Below are positions 9,446 to 18,914 of a stretch of 64,000 bases of DNA, in pieces. Within the stretch, counting starts at the first letter, position 1. Each line of letters opens with the position of its first letter. The notes under the pieces are model-generated. The model was not told where the DNA came from. It made no database searches and saw only the letters and a program-made list of their open reading frames with translations. The position numbers and the translations under genes are program-made. The DNA is taken from contig NZ_CAMEFG010000009.1 in the NCBI RefSeq assembly GCF_945915435.1, positions 18,501 to 82,500 on the forward strand, in the 5' to 3' direction. Source of the DNA: an uncultured Paracoccus sp. (lineage in GTDB: Bacteria > Pseudomonadota > Alphaproteobacteria > Rhodobacterales > Rhodobacteraceae).

Positions 9446-10246
9446 ATGACCGAAAATTCCCTTGTGCCCGAGCTGGTCGACAGCCACTGCCACCTCGACT
9501 TTCCCGATTTCGACGGGCAACTGACCGCGCTGATCGACCGTGCCCGGACCGCCGGGGTCAAGCGCATGGTCACCATCTGCACGCGCCTGAAGAACGAACC
9601 GCAGGTTCGCGCGCTGGCCGAGGCGCATGACGGGCTGTTCTATGCCGCGGGCACCCATCCCATGTATGCCGCCGACGAACCCCTGGTCGCGGTCGAGGAA
9701 CTGGTCGCCCTGGCGTCCCATCCCAAATTCGTCGGCATAGGCGAGACTGGGCTGGACTATCATTATACCGCCGACAGCGCCGCGCAGCAGCAGGAAAGCC
9801 TGCGTGTGCATATCGAGGCCGCGCGTCGCACCGCCCTGCCACTGATCATCCACGCCCGCGACGCGGATGAGGACATGGCCCGCATCCTGACCGAAGAGTA
9901 TCGCGCGGGCGCCTACGCCTGCGTGCTGCATTGTTTCACCAGCGGGGCGGAACTGGCGCGGCAGGCGCTGGACCTGGGCTTTTATATCTCGATGTCGGGG
10001 ATCGCCGCCTTCCCCCGCTCGACCCAGTTGCGCGAGATATTCGCCGAAGTCCCGCTGGAGCGGGTGCTGGTCGAAACCGATGCGCCCTATCTGGCCCCCC
10101 CGCCCCATCGCGGCAAGCGCAACGAACCTGCCTTCGTCGCCCATACCGCCCGCGCGGGGGCCGAGGTTTTCGGGCTGTCCCCCGCCGAATTCGCGGCTGC
10201 GACCACAGCCAATTTCGACAGGCTTTTCAGCAAGGCAAGCCCATGA
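9446..10246 (+). CDS. TatD family metal-dependent hydrolase
   Basis: A 266-residue amidohydrolase-fold protein related to TatD/YcfH deoxyribonucleases. Metal ligands are visible in DSHCHLDF (His14, His16), GIGETGLDY, HARDAD and ETDAPYL. I chose ATG 9446; an alternative TTG at 9428 overlaps the holB stop and would add six residues, and neither has a strong ribosome site. The stop overlaps the next hydrolase by four bases. The physiological substrate of the family is not settled (3'-5' nuclease activity is known for TatD itself). Confidence 0.9.
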   Translation: MTENSLVPELVDSHCHLDFPDFDGQLTALIDRARTAGVKRMVTICTRLKNEPQVRALAEAHDGLFYAAGTHPMYAADEPLVAVEELVALASHPKFVGIGETGLDYHYTADSAAQQQESLRVHIEAARRTALPLIIHARDADEDMARILTEEYRAGAYACVLHCFTSGAELARQALDLGFYISMSGIAAFPRSTQLREIFAEVPLERVLVETDAPYLAPPPHRGKRNEPAFVAHTARAGAEVFGLSPAEFAAATTANFDRLFSKASP

Positions 10247-11043
10247 TCCGTGCGACGGTCCTGGGCTGCGGGTCGTCCGGCGGCATTCCCCGCCTTGGCA
10301 ACCGCTGGGGCGATTGCGATCCGTCGAACCCGCGCAACCGCCGCCGCCGCTGCTCGCTTCTGGTCGAGCGGGTCGGGGCGCAAGGCGTCACCCGCGTTCT
10401 GATCGATACGGGTCCCGATCTGGTCCCGCAACTGCTGGATGCCGATATCGCCGAACTTGACGCCGTGGTCTACACCCATGCGCATGCCGACCACATCCAC
10501 GGCATCGACGACCTGCGCCAGATCGCCTTCAACATGCGGCGCATGATCCCGCTGTGGGCCGACGCCTTGACCGAACAGGCGCTGCAGGCGCGATTTTCCT
10601 ATATCTTCGCCACGCCCCCCGGTTCGACCTATCCGCCGATCGCGCAGTTGAACCGGATCGAGGGCGATGTGCTGATCGACGGTGAAGGCGGCCCGATCCG
10701 CCTCACCCCCTTCGAGGTCGATCACGGCGACATCATGGCGCTCGGCTTTCGGATTTCGGGCAGCGGTCCCGCGCTGGTCTATCTGCCCGATGTGCGCCGC
10801 ATTCCCGACGCGTCCTGGCCCGCGATCATGGATTGCGATACCTTCATCTGCGATGCGCTGCGCCGGACGCCCCATCCCAGCCATGCTCATCTTGAACTGA
10901 CGCTGGAATGGATCGCACGATCGCGGGCGCGGCGTGGCATCATCACGAACATGCATCTGGACATGGATTACGACGCCGTGATGCGCGACACCCCGCATAA
11001 TGTCGTGCCGGCCCATGACGGGCTGGTTCTGGAAATCGGATGA
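10243..11043 (+). CDS. MBL-fold metallo-hydrolase (PhnP-like)
   Basis: A 266-residue metallo-beta-lactamase-fold protein with the metal motif THAHADH at residues 78-84 and later histidines in EVDHGD and THPSHAH-like segments. The N-terminal LGCGSSGGIP opening and a pair of cysteines in the GDCDPSNPRNRRRRCS segment resemble PhnP-type phosphodiesterases and their relatives. It follows tatD with an ATGA overlap, a pairing common in proteobacteria. No phosphonate genes are nearby, so a role in the C-P lyase pathway is not supported here; a housekeeping phosphodiesterase role is plausible. Confidence 0.85.
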   Translation: MIRATVLGCGSSGGIPRLGNRWGDCDPSNPRNRRRRCSLLVERVGAQGVTRVLIDTGPDLVPQLLDADIAELDAVVYTHAHADHIHGIDDLRQIAFNMRRMIPLWADALTEQALQARFSYIFATPPGSTYPPIAQLNRIEGDVLIDGEGGPIRLTPFEVDHGDIMALGFRISGSGPALVYLPDVRRIPDASWPAIMDCDTFICDALRRTPHPSHAHLELTLEWIARSRARRGIITNMHLDMDYDAVMRDTPHNVVPAHDGLVLEIG

Positions 11044-11984
11044 CGGTTCTATTCGACGTCATCCTGCCGGTCTTCCTGATCATCGGCTTCGGTTATCTTG
11101 CCGCATGGAAAAGGATTTTCTCCGACAATGCGGTCGAGGGGGTGATGACCTACGCCCAGAGCTTCGCCGTCCCCACCCTGCTTTTCGTGTCGATTGCGCG
11201 GCTGGACCTGGCGGAAAGCTTCAACCCCCTGATGTGGCTGGCCTTCTACAGCGGCGCCTTCCTGTCGTGGTTCATCGGTTGGGGCGTATCGTTGCGCTTT
11301 CTTCGGCGCAGCCCGGAAGAGGCGGTCGCCATCGGCTTCGTCTGCCTCTTTTCCAACTCGGTCCTGCTGGGCCTTCCGATCATGGAGCGCGCCTATGGAC
11401 CCGAATCGATAGCGGGCAACTTCGCCATCATCGCGATCCATTCGCCGCTGCTTTACACATTCGGCATCACGGTGATGGAGTTCACGCGGGCGCGCGGGCA
11501 GGGGCTGCCGATCGGTCGCGTCGCCTTGCGCGCCCTGTCGGGGGTGCTCCATACGCCGCTGGTCATCGGCATCTGCTGTGGGCTGGCGGTAAACCTGCTG
11601 ATGCAGGCGGGGCTGGCCCTGCCCGGCGGTTTCTGGTCCGCTGCCGGAATGATGGCGGCCTCGGCACTGCCGGCGGCATTGTTCGGCCTTGGCGGCATCC
11701 TTTACCGCTACAGGCCCGAGGGCGACGCGACGGCCATTGCGCTTTGCTGCCTTTGTTCGCTGGTGATCCACCCGGTGGTGGTCTGGCTTCTGACGATAAT
11801 CTTCGGCCTGCCGGTGCCTTCGATACGCTCGGCCGTGATCACGGCCAGCATGGCGCCGGGAGTGAATGCCTATCTTTTCGCCTCGATGTATGGCGTGGCG
11901 CGGCGCGTGGCAGCCTCGACCGTCCTGGTCGCAACGGCGCTGTCGATCCTGTCGGTGTGGTTCTGGATCTCGGTCCTGCCCTGA
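11040..11984 (+). CDS. AEC family (auxin efflux carrier-like) transporter
   Basis: A 314-residue integral membrane protein with about ten hydrophobic segments spread over its whole length, matching the bile/arsenite/riboflavin and AEC transporter fold (two five-helix halves). It starts inside the stop of the MBL hydrolase (ATGA), so it belongs to the tmk-holB-tatD-MBL unit, and it converges on the ABC importer operon with seven bases between stops. Bacterial members export or import organic acids such as malate; the substrate here is unknown. Confidence 0.85.
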   Translation: MTVLFDVILPVFLIIGFGYLAAWKRIFSDNAVEGVMTYAQSFAVPTLLFVSIARLDLAESFNPLMWLAFYSGAFLSWFIGWGVSLRFLRRSPEEAVAIGFVCLFSNSVLLGLPIMERAYGPESIAGNFAIIAIHSPLLYTFGITVMEFTRARGQGLPIGRVALRALSGVLHTPLVIGICCGLAVNLLMQAGLALPGGFWSAAGMMAASALPAALFGLGGILYRYRPEGDATAIALCCLCSLVIHPVVVWLLTIIFGLPVPSIRSAVITASMAPGVNAYLFASMYGVARRVAASTVLVATALSILSVWFWISVLP

Positions 11985-11991
11985 GGGGCGC

Positions 11992-12945
11992 TTAGCCCGG
12001 CGACAGCCCGCGCAGCCTTTCCGAGCGGCGGCGCAGCAACTCGACCGTGGTCAAAAGCGCGATGGAAAAGATCACCAGCAACGTCGCCACCGCCAGGATC
12101 GAAGGCGAGATCTGCTCGCGGATACCGTTCCACATCTGGCGCGGGATCGTCTGCTGCTCGGGTCCCGCGATCAGCAGCACCGCCACCACCTCGTCGAACG
12201 AGGTGACGAAGGCGAACAGCGCGCCCGAGATGACGCCCGGCATGATCAGCGGCATGGTGACGCGAAAGAAGGTCGTGCGCGGGTTCGCCCCAAGGCTGGC
12301 CGCCGCGCGCGACAGCGAATGGTCGAAACCGACCAGCGTCGCCGTTACCGTGATGATGACGAAGGGTATCCCCAGCGTCGCATGGGCCAGCACGACCCCA
12401 AGATAGGTGCTGGTCAGCCGTCCGCATTCGCCCGAAAAGCCGAACCAGCCAAGCGGCTCGCAGGGGTTCGAGTAGAAGAAGAACAGCCCCGTCGCCGTGA
12501 TGATGATCGGCACGATCATGGGCGAGATCAGCACGGCCATGATCACCCGCCGGAACGGCATCTCGGGCCGCGACAGGCCAAGCGCGGCCAGCGTGCCAAG
12601 CACCGTCGCAACGATGGTGGAAAACACCCCGATGATGATCGAGTTCTTGGCCGCATTGACCCAGCGCGAATTGTTCCAGGCATCCGCCCACCAGCTTGCA
12701 TCGCGCGGCGCGCCGCCGTTCGACATGCCCAGCGTCAGCAGCCGGTCATACCAGCGCAGCGAATAGCCATCGGGGTCCAGCGACAGCATGGCCGGGGAAA
12801 AGGTGAAGGAATTCGTGGGGTTGAACGACAGCGGAATGATCACGACGATCGGCGCGATCAGGAAGAAGAAGATCAGCGCACAAATCACCAGATAGGCGTA
12901 ATGCCAGATCTTTTCCAGCGGCGAGGCGTATTTGGGAAGCGCCAT
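11992..12945 (-). CDS. ABC transporter inner-membrane permease, PotC type
   Basis: A 317-residue permease with six predicted helices. It carries an EAA-loop segment, RAAASLGANPRTTFFRVTMP, at the usual site of contact with the ATPase. It belongs to the spermidine/putrescine-type importers. An extra stretch of about 40 residues follows the first helix, probably periplasmic. It is the last gene of the minus-strand operon, three bases after the first permease. A polyamine or related cationic substrate is inferred from family only. Confidence 0.9.
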   Translation of the reverse strand: MALPKYASPLEKIWHYAYLVICALIFFFLIAPIVVIIPLSFNPTNSFTFSPAMLSLDPDGYSLRWYDRLLTLGMSNGGAPRDASWWADAWNNSRWVNAAKNSIIIGVFSTIVATVLGTLAALGLSRPEMPFRRVIMAVLISPMIVPIIITATGLFFFYSNPCEPLGWFGFSGECGRLTSTYLGVVLAHATLGIPFVIITVTATLVGFDHSLSRAAASLGANPRTTFFRVTMPLIMPGVISGALFAFVTSFDEVVAVLLIAGPEQQTIPRQMWNGIREQISPSILAVATLLVIFSIALLTTVELLRRRSERLRGLSPG

Positions 12946-12948
12946 GTC

Positions 12949-14250
12949 CTACCCCAGTTTCAGGTTGTCGATGCCGACCAGCCGGTCATAGACCCAGTAA
13001 AGCAGCAGCACGCTGGCCAGCAGCAGCGCGGCCAGCGCGGCGGCCATCGACCAGTTCAGCGTCTGCATCATGTGCATCGCGATCATGTTGGAAATCAGTT
13101 GCCCCGACGATCCGCCGACCAGCGCGGGCGTGATGTAATAGCCCACGGCCAGGATGAAGACCAGAAGCGCCCCCGCGCCCAGCCCCGGCAAGGTCTGCGG
13201 GAAATAGATGCGCCGGAAGGCCGTCCAGCTTGTCGCGCCAAGGCTGCGCGCCGCGCGGACATAGCTGGGGTTGATCGTGCGCATCACCGAATACAGCGGC
13301 AGGATCATGAAGGGCAGCAGGATATGCGTCATCGCGATGATGGTGCCGGTCTGGTTGTAGATCATCTGCAACCTCTGGCCGGTTCCGATGATGCCCAGCC
13401 ACACCAGGATGTCGTTGATGACGCCTTGCTGCTGCAACAGCACCATCCACGAGGTCGTGCGCACCAGTAGCGAGGTCCAGAAGGGCAGCAGCACGAAGAT
13501 CATCAGCAGGTTCGACTTGCGCAGGGGCAGCGTCGCCAGCAGATGCGCCACGGGAAAGCCCAGCAGGAAGGTCATGAAGGTGATGACCGCCGACATGACG
13601 AAGGTGCGCTGGAACAGCATGATATAGACCTGCCGCTCGGACGGGGCCATGACGATATCGCCCTGGGTGTTGCGGGTGCGGTCCAGGGCGGCAAGATAGA
13701 AATTCGCGGTATAGGCCGACGAGGCCTCGCGCATGATCGACCACAGGGCGGGCGATTCCCAGCGGGCGTCGATGTCCAGGATGGCGTCGCGATAGGGCGG
13801 CTCCAGCCCGTTGCGGGCCTGCCGGCCGGCCGAGGTGAACAGCGAGCGCGTGCCCGCCATATCATAATTGATCCGGGTGCCGACGATGCCGATGGTGCGG
13901 TCGCGGGCGGCCTGTTGCAGGTCGGCGGCCAGCGCCGCCCAGGCGGCTTCGTCAGGTTCGGTCCCGCGGGGGTTTTCCGCGAACCAGGCGCTGATCTGCG
14001 GCATGTTCGCCGAGAATCCGTCGTTCTTGACCGAGCGTTGCAGCATCTGCCCGATGGGCACGACGAAGGTGATCAGGATGAACAGAAGCAACGGCAGCAC
14101 CAGCAGGAAGGCGCGGCGCCGCGCCTTGCGTGAACTGCGCGCAAGGGCGCGTGTCAGCGGGCGCCCATCGGCGGTCGTCAGCCGCGGACCTGGTTCGACG
14201 CCAGCGGCCTTGGCCACGGTTGCGGCATGGGGATCAAGCGCTTGGGACAT
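12949..14250 (-). CDS. ABC transporter inner-membrane permease, PotB type, with large periplasmic insert
   Basis: A 433-residue permease, clearly longer than the roughly 280-300 residues usual for PotB. The extra length is a cytoplasmic N-terminal tail of about 45 residues and a hydrophilic segment of about 130 residues between helix 1 and helix 2 (about residues 75-205). The rest holds five helices and the EAA loop RAARSLGATSWTAFRRIYFP. I took ATG 14250 with AAGGAA just upstream; a TTG at 14262 would add four residues. It follows the binding-protein gene after a hairpin. Confidence 0.9.
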   Translation of the reverse strand: MSQALDPHAATVAKAAGVEPGPRLTTADGRPLTRALARSSRKARRRAFLLVLPLLLFILITFVVPIGQMLQRSVKNDGFSANMPQISAWFAENPRGTEPDEAAWAALAADLQQAARDRTIGIVGTRINYDMAGTRSLFTSAGRQARNGLEPPYRDAILDIDARWESPALWSIMREASSAYTANFYLAALDRTRNTQGDIVMAPSERQVYIMLFQRTFVMSAVITFMTFLLGFPVAHLLATLPLRKSNLLMIFVLLPFWTSLLVRTTSWMVLLQQQGVINDILVWLGIIGTGQRLQMIYNQTGTIIAMTHILLPFMILPLYSVMRTINPSYVRAARSLGATSWTAFRRIYFPQTLPGLGAGALLVFILAVGYYITPALVGGSSGQLISNMIAMHMMQTLNWSMAAALAALLLASVLLLYWVYDRLVGIDNLKLG

Positions 14251-14322
14251 CGGTTCCTTCAAGGTTCATCAACACACCCCCGACCCGACGCCGGGCAAGG
14301 AATTCCTGTTTGCAAGGCGGCA

Positions 14323-14351
14323 GGTCCGGGCCGCGCGCAACGCCCCGGACC
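14323..14351 (-). terminator. Intercistronic hairpin between binding-protein and permease genes
   Basis: GGTCCGGG at 14323-14330 pairs perfectly with CCCGGACC at 14344-14351 around a 13-base loop. It lies directly after the stop of the substrate-binding protein and about 70 bases before the first permease. There is no T-run, so it is more likely a partial attenuator or an mRNA-stabilising structure that lets the binding protein be made in excess. Confidence 0.5.
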
Positions 14352-14357
14352 CCGGCT

Positions 14358-15437
14358 TTACTGGGCCAGCCAGGCGCTGAAACGTTCGTTCAGCTCACCA
14401 TCGTGATCCACCCAGAAATCGAGGTTCGACGCCAGCGCATTGGTCATGTTCTCGGCATAGGTGGGCAGGTTCGGACCCATCGGGATATCCGTGCCCTCCA
14501 TATTGCCGACCAGCGCGGCGGCAGAGCGGCGCGGCGGACCATAGCTGATGAACTCGGCCGCGCGGGCCTGATGCTGCGGCGCGGTCGTGAAGGCGATGAA
14601 TTCATGCGCCGCCTCGACGTTCTGCGCGCCTTGCGGAATGACCCAGCCTTCCATCTCGTAGATCTGGCCGTCCCAGACGATTTCAAAGGGCAGATCGTCT
14701 TCCTGCGCGGCAGCGAAGATGCGGCCGTTGAAGGCATAGGCCATCGAGACCTCGCCATCGGCCAGAAGTTGCGGCGGCTGCGCCCCGGCCTCCCACCAGA
14801 TGACGTCGGGTTTGATCTCCTCCAGCTTGGCAAAGGCCCGGTCGACGCCCTCGGGGGTGCCCAGCAGGTCATAGACCTCATCCGCGGGAACGCCGTCGGC
14901 CATCAGGGCGAATTCCAGGTTGAACTTGGCGCCCTTGCGCATGCTGCGCTTGCCGGGGAAGTTCTCGGTGTCGAAGAAATCGGCGGGGGCCGACGGCTTG
15001 GCATCGGGGAACTGGTCGTCGTTATAGGCCAGGACCATCGAATAGACGTCGGTGCCGATGAAGCACTCGGTGATCGCACCGTCGATGAAATCGTCCTCGG
15101 GGGTGGTGCCGTCCTCGGCATCGACCAGGACCGAGGCGTCGATTTCCTCAAGCAGGCCCTCATCGCACAGGCGGACCGCATCGGCATATTCGACCGAGGC
15201 GATGTCGGTCGTCACGTTGCCCGCCTCGACCTGCGCCTTGAGCGGCGTCGCGGGGTTGTCGGCATCGCTGATCGTGACGCGGATGCCGGTTTCGGCCTCG
15301 AAGGGCTTGGCATAGGCCTCGACATGGCTGTTGCCATAGGACCCGCCCCAGGACAGCAGGTTGAGTTGGCCTTCCTGCGCCTGCGGGGCACCCGCCACGC
15401 CGACCAGTGCCGAAGTCAGGATGAGTGTCTTTTTCAA
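14358..15437 (-). CDS. Periplasmic substrate-binding protein, PotD/PotF-like
   Basis: A 359-residue extracellular solute-binding protein of the spermidine/putrescine family. A signal peptide (about residues 1-20, cleavage after QAQ) precedes LNLLSWGGSYGNSHVEAY, the typical first strand and ligand-binding turn. I set the start at TTG 15437: a GGGAG ribosome site lies just upstream, the product then begins with a KKTLIL signal peptide, and the start overlaps the stop of the ATPase gene (TTGA). The frame remains open upstream but would bury the signal peptide. The ligand may be a polyamine, but this is not proven. Confidence 0.9.
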   Translation of the reverse strand: MKKTLILTSALVGVAGAPQAQEGQLNLLSWGGSYGNSHVEAYAKPFEAETGIRVTISDADNPATPLKAQVEAGNVTTDIASVEYADAVRLCDEGLLEEIDASVLVDAEDGTTPEDDFIDGAITECFIGTDVYSMVLAYNDDQFPDAKPSAPADFFDTENFPGKRSMRKGAKFNLEFALMADGVPADEVYDLLGTPEGVDRAFAKLEEIKPDVIWWEAGAQPPQLLADGEVSMAYAFNGRIFAAAQEDDLPFEIVWDGQIYEMEGWVIPQGAQNVEAAHEFIAFTTAPQHQARAAEFISYGPPRRSAAALVGNMEGTDIPMGPNLPTYAENMTNALASNLDFWVDHDGELNERFSAWLAQ

Positions 15438-16561
15438 TTTACGCTCCCTTGTTGCGTTGTTACCGGGTCCAGCGCGCGCGCGTCGCGGGGATGCCAGCCG
15501 ATCTTGATCTGCTGGCCCGGCGACAGGCGCGTCTGGCCCAGGGTATTGCGGCATTTCATCACGAAATCATCGGATCCCGCGACGCGCAGCCGGGTGCGCA
15601 GGATATCCCCCATATAGACGACATCGCGCACCTCGGCGTCGATCGTATGGGCATCGGGGGGCATCATCTCGGGCTTGAACTCGACCCGTTCGGGCCGGAT
15701 CGAGACGGTCGTCGGCTGACCGTTTTCACGGATGTTGACGGCAGTGGCGTCGATCAGCGCGCCATTGGCCAGGCGGACCAGCGCATTGTCGCCGTCCAGC
15801 TTTTCGATAACACCGGGCAAGGCGTTGTTTTCACCGATGAAACCGGCGACGAAGCTGTTTTCCGGCGCCTCGTAAAGCGTGGCGGGGGGGGCAAGCTGCT
15901 GGATGCGGCCATCGTTGAAGACGGCGATGCGGTCGGACATGGTCAGCGCCTCGCCCTGGTCATGGGTGACATAGACGACGGTGATGCCGAGGCGTTCGTG
16001 CAAAGCCTTGATCTCGAACTGCATATGTTCGCGCAACTGCTTGTCCAGCGCGCCCAGCGGTTCATCCATCAGGACCAGCTTGGGATCGAAGACCAGCGCA
16101 CGGGCCAGCGCGATTCGCTGCTGCTGCCCGCCGGAAAGCTGGGCAGGGCGGCGATTGCGGAACTTGCCCATCTGGACCATGTCCAGCGCGCGCATGATGC
16201 GGGATTCACGCTCGACCTTGCCCATGCCGCGCACTTCCAGCGGGAAGGACAGGTTTTCGCCCACCGTCATATGCGGAAACAGCGCATAGTTCTGGAACAC
16301 CATCCCGATGCCGCGCTTGTGCGGCGGCACGTCGTTGATGTTGCGCCCGTCCAGGCGGATTTCGCCATGCGTGGCGGTCTCGAACCCCGCCAGCATCATC
16401 AGGCAGGTCGTCTTGCCCGACCCCGAAGGGCCAAGCATCGTCATGAACTCACCCTTGCCGATCTGAAGATTCAGATCCTTTACGACAAGCGACTGACCAT
16501 CATAGCTTTTCTGAACACGATCAAACACGACGAACGCATCGTCAGCCGAAGTCCTGGACAA
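15434..16561 (-). CDS. ABC transporter ATP-binding protein, PotA type
   Basis: A 375-residue ATPase energising the importer. Walker A is GPSGSGKTT, the signature is LSGGQQQRIALARAL, Walker B is LVLMDEPLGALD, and the switch histidine is in VTHDQGEAL. A C-terminal TOBE domain follows. I prefer TTG 16561, which has AGGGGG nine bases upstream and gives a natural SRTSADDAFVVF opening. The ATG at 16627 would add 22 residues, has no ribosome site and overlaps the predicted -35 box. First gene of the four-gene operon. Confidence 0.9.
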   Translation of the reverse strand: MSRTSADDAFVVFDRVQKSYDGQSLVVKDLNLQIGKGEFMTMLGPSGSGKTTCLMMLAGFETATHGEIRLDGRNINDVPPHKRGIGMVFQNYALFPHMTVGENLSFPLEVRGMGKVERESRIMRALDMVQMGKFRNRRPAQLSGGQQQRIALARALVFDPKLVLMDEPLGALDKQLREHMQFEIKALHERLGITVVYVTHDQGEALTMSDRIAVFNDGRIQQLAPPATLYEAPENSFVAGFIGENNALPGVIEKLDGDNALVRLANGALIDATAVNIRENGQPTTVSIRPERVEFKPEMMPPDAHTIDAEVRDVVYMGDILRTRLRVAGSDDFVMKCRNTLGQTRLSPGQQIKIGWHPRDARALDPVTTQQGSVN

Positions 16562-16604
16562 GATTGCGCGCCCCCTGTGGCCGTCTTTTTTCTGCGACTC
16601 CCAG

Positions 16605-16632
16605 ACTATCGCCGGAGTTTGGCGCATTGCAA
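16605..16632 (-). promoter_or_regulatory. Predicted promoter of the polyamine-type importer operon
   Basis: On the minus strand TTGCAA (16627-16632) is separated by 16 bases from GATAGT (16605-16610; four of six to TATAAT). Transcription would start near 16598, leaving a leader of about 37 bases before the TTG start of the ATPase. Predicted by eye. Confidence 0.4.
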
Positions 16633-16707
16633 CCGGCTTGTGGGATTACCGTTAAGTTCCGGTTGATTTCAGACGCGATCAGGGCAGATCCGGCGCGGCA
16701 TGACCGC

Positions 16708-17550
16708 CTAGACGGCAATGCCGTGGCGGCCTGCAAGGTCGGTGAAGAATTGCCACGCCACCCGGCCCGAGCGGGACCCGCGCGTGGCCTGCCACTCGAT
16801 GGCCTCGGCGCGCAGTTGATCGTCGTCGATGCCCAATCCATAGGCATCGCAATAGCCGCGCACCATCGCCAGGTATTCGTCCTGCGAACAGGGATGGAAC
16901 CCCAGCCACAGCCCGAAACGGTCCGAGAGCGAGACCTTTTCCTCGACCGCCTCGCCCGGATGGATGGCGGTGGCGCGTTCGTTGTCGATCATGTCGCGCG
17001 GCATCAGGTGGCGCCGGTTCGAGGTCGCGTAAAGCACCACGTTGGACGGCCGCCCCGAAATCCCGCCATCCAGCACGGCCTTGAGCGATTTATACTGCGT
17101 ATCGTCGTGGCTGAAGGACAGGTCGTCGGAAAACAGGATGAAACGCTTGTCCTCGGCCCTGGCCAGGATCGCCAGCAGCCGGGCGACCGAGCCAAGATCC
17201 TCGCGTGCGATCTCGACCAGGATCAGCGGCAGGCCCTCGCGCCGGGCCTCGGCATGGACGGCCTTGACCAGCGAGGATTTCCCCATCCCGCGCGCGCCCC
17301 ACAGCAGGGCGTTGTTCGCCGCATGGCCGCGCGCGAATTGCAGGGTGTTTTGCAACAGCGTGTCGCGGGCGCGGTCGATGCCGATCAGTTGCACCAGATC
17401 GACCCGGCTGACGCTGTCCACGGCCACCAGCCGGTCGGGATCGGGCTGCCAGACATAGGCCCCGGCTTCGGAAAAGGCAGGCGCGGGCGCGGGCGCGGGG
17501 GCCAGGCGCTCAAGCGCGTCGGCGATCCGGGCGAGGTATTCTTCAGACAT
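16708..17550 (-). CDS. DUF815-type AAA ATPase
   Basis: A 280-residue P-loop ATPase with Walker A GARGMGKS at residues 85-92, a Walker B-like strand [11 protein letters not shown], and an arginine-finger/sensor region near [13 protein letters not shown]. This is the layout of the DUF815 family, whose cellular role is not established. An Ala-Pro repeat (about residues 18-26) forms a short linker. The ATG at 17548-17550 overlaps the tatC stop by eight bases, so it is probably translated from the tat message. Location beside tat genes may be incidental. Confidence 0.85.
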   Translation of the reverse strand: MSEEYLARIADALERLAPAPAPAPAFSEAGAYVWQPDPDRLVAVDSVSRVDLVQLIGIDRARDTLLQNTLQFARGHAANNALLWGARGMGKSSLVKAVHAEARREGLPLILVEIAREDLGSVARLLAILARAEDKRFILFSDDLSFSHDDTQYKSLKAVLDGGISGRPSNVVLYATSNRRHLMPRDMIDNERATAIHPGEAVEEKVSLSDRFGLWLGFHPCSQDEYLAMVRGYCDAYGLGIDDDQLRAEAIEWQATRGSRSGRVAWQFFTDLAGRHGIAV

Positions 17551-18376
17551 CGGCTTCCTGTTCTTGCTGTTCGCGCTTTCGTTCGATCCGCCGGACAAGC
17601 TGGATCGAGATCTCGTATAGCGCATAGACCACCGTGAACAGCACGATCTGCGAGATCACGTCGGGCGGCGTGGCGACGGCGGCAAGGATCAGAATCCCCA
17701 CGACCGCATAGCGGCGGACCGAGGCAAGGCTGTGCGCGCTGACCAGCCCCGCCTTGCCCATCAGCGTCAGCGCCACGGGTAGCTGGAAGCTGAGCCCGAA
17801 GGCCAGCAGGAACTTGATCGTCAGGTTCAGGTATTCCTGCATCGAGCCCTGGAAGGCGATCCCGGCGACGTTGCCGGTCGTCGTCACCTCATCCGCCGTG
17901 GCCACGACCGGGGCCTGCTGGAAGCTGAGGAAGAAGGTGTAGGCCATCGGCAGGATGACGTAATAGGCGAAGGCCGCCCCGATCAGGAACATCACCGGCG
18001 AGGCGACCAGGAACGGCAGGAATGCGGCCTTTTCCGAACGGTAAAGCCCCGGCGCGACGAAACGCCAAAGCTGATAGCCGATCACCGGAAAGGCCAGGAC
18101 GAAACCGCCGAAGAACGAGATGTTGATGGCCGTGAAGAAACCTTCCTGCAATTTGATGATCTGCAACTGGCAATTCTGCCCCCGCACCTCGAGCGCGGAA
18201 CAGATCGGCTGCGTCAGGAAGTTGTAGATCGGCTTCCACACCGTATAGCACAGCACCATCGCGACGATGAAGGCCACCACCGCCCAGATGATGCGGCTGC
18301 GCAATTCGGCCAGATGCTCGATAAGGGGGGCGGCGCTGTCGTCGATGTCGTCCTGGGTCGAAGCGTTCTTGGCCAA
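17543..18376 (-). CDS. tatC: Sec-independent protein translocase subunit TatC
   Basis: TatC is the signal-peptide receptor of the twin-arginine translocase, which exports folded cofactor-bearing proteins. The 277-residue protein has six hydrophobic segments, the N-terminal [13 protein letters not shown] motif and the conserved [19 protein letters not shown] loop. A periplasmic loop holds two cysteines (about ten residues apart). The charged C-terminus ([13 protein letters not shown]) is cytoplasmic. One base separates it from tatB. Confidence 0.96.
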   Translation of the reverse strand: MAKNASTQDDIDDSAAPLIEHLAELRSRIIWAVVAFIVAMVLCYTVWKPIYNFLTQPICSALEVRGQNCQLQIIKLQEGFFTAINISFFGGFVLAFPVIGYQLWRFVAPGLYRSEKAAFLPFLVASPVMFLIGAAFAYYVILPMAYTFFLSFQQAPVVATADEVTTTGNVAGIAFQGSMQEYLNLTIKFLLAFGLSFQLPVALTLMGKAGLVSAHSLASVRRYAVVGILILAAVATPPDVISQIVLFTVVYALYEISIQLVRRIERKREQQEQEADV

Positions 18377-18377
18377 G

Positions 18378-18896
18378 TCAGCGATCTTTCATGTCCGAAC
18401 GGCGTATCGCATGGATGCGGCGGCGCGATTGGCTGGCGGCGGCATCCTGTCCGTCGGCGGTTTGTGCCGGGGCGTCTTGTGTCTGGGCATCCGCAGGTTT
18501 TTCGGCGGCCCTTGCAGGGGCGGCGGGCGGCACGGGCGCCGCCGGATCGGGCTTGACCGCATCGGCCTGCCCCTTGCCCTGCGCGCCGTTGCCATTGGCC
18601 AGCGGGCGCGAGGGTTCCCATTTCTCGAACTTGTCCACCGCGCGGTCCAGCGCGTCGAGGCCAAGCGATTTCTTCGATGTCAGCGATTTGACGTCCTTGA
18701 GGCTTTTCGCCGCCTCGTCCACGCCGGCCTCGCGGGCGGCATCTTCCATCGCCGAAGAAAACTCGCGCGCCATCTGCCGGGCGCGCCCGGTCAGCCGCCC
18801 CAATGTGCGGAAAAGCTGCGGCAGTTCCTTGGGGCCGATAACGATCAGCGCGACGATGCCGATCAGCATCAGCTCGCTCCAGCCGACGTCAAGCAT
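18378..18896 (-). CDS. tatB: Sec-independent protein translocase subunit TatB
   Basis: TatB forms the substrate-receptor complex with TatC. The 172-residue protein has the N-terminal membrane helix (about residues 6-22) with the TatB-type glutamate (GWSEL), then [14 protein letters not shown] and an amphipathic helix ([19 protein letters not shown]). The long tail is Ala/Pro/Asp-rich, then basic ([16 protein letters not shown]). The order tatA-tatB-tatC is the classical one. Confidence 0.94.
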   Translation of the reverse strand: MLDVGWSELMLIGIVALIVIGPKELPQLFRTLGRLTGRARQMAREFSSAMEDAAREAGVDEAAKSLKDVKSLTSKKSLGLDALDRAVDKFEKWEPSRPLANGNGAQGKGQADAVKPDPAAPVPPAAPARAAEKPADAQTQDAPAQTADGQDAAASQSRRRIHAIRRSDMKDR

Positions 18897-18914
18897 GGGA
18901 CAACCTTTCCAGGA

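Noticed and set aside
11866..13470. Plus-strand open frame opposite the two permeases
   Set aside because: Charged, repetitive, no hydrophobic or domain pattern, while the minus strand gives two normal permeases.
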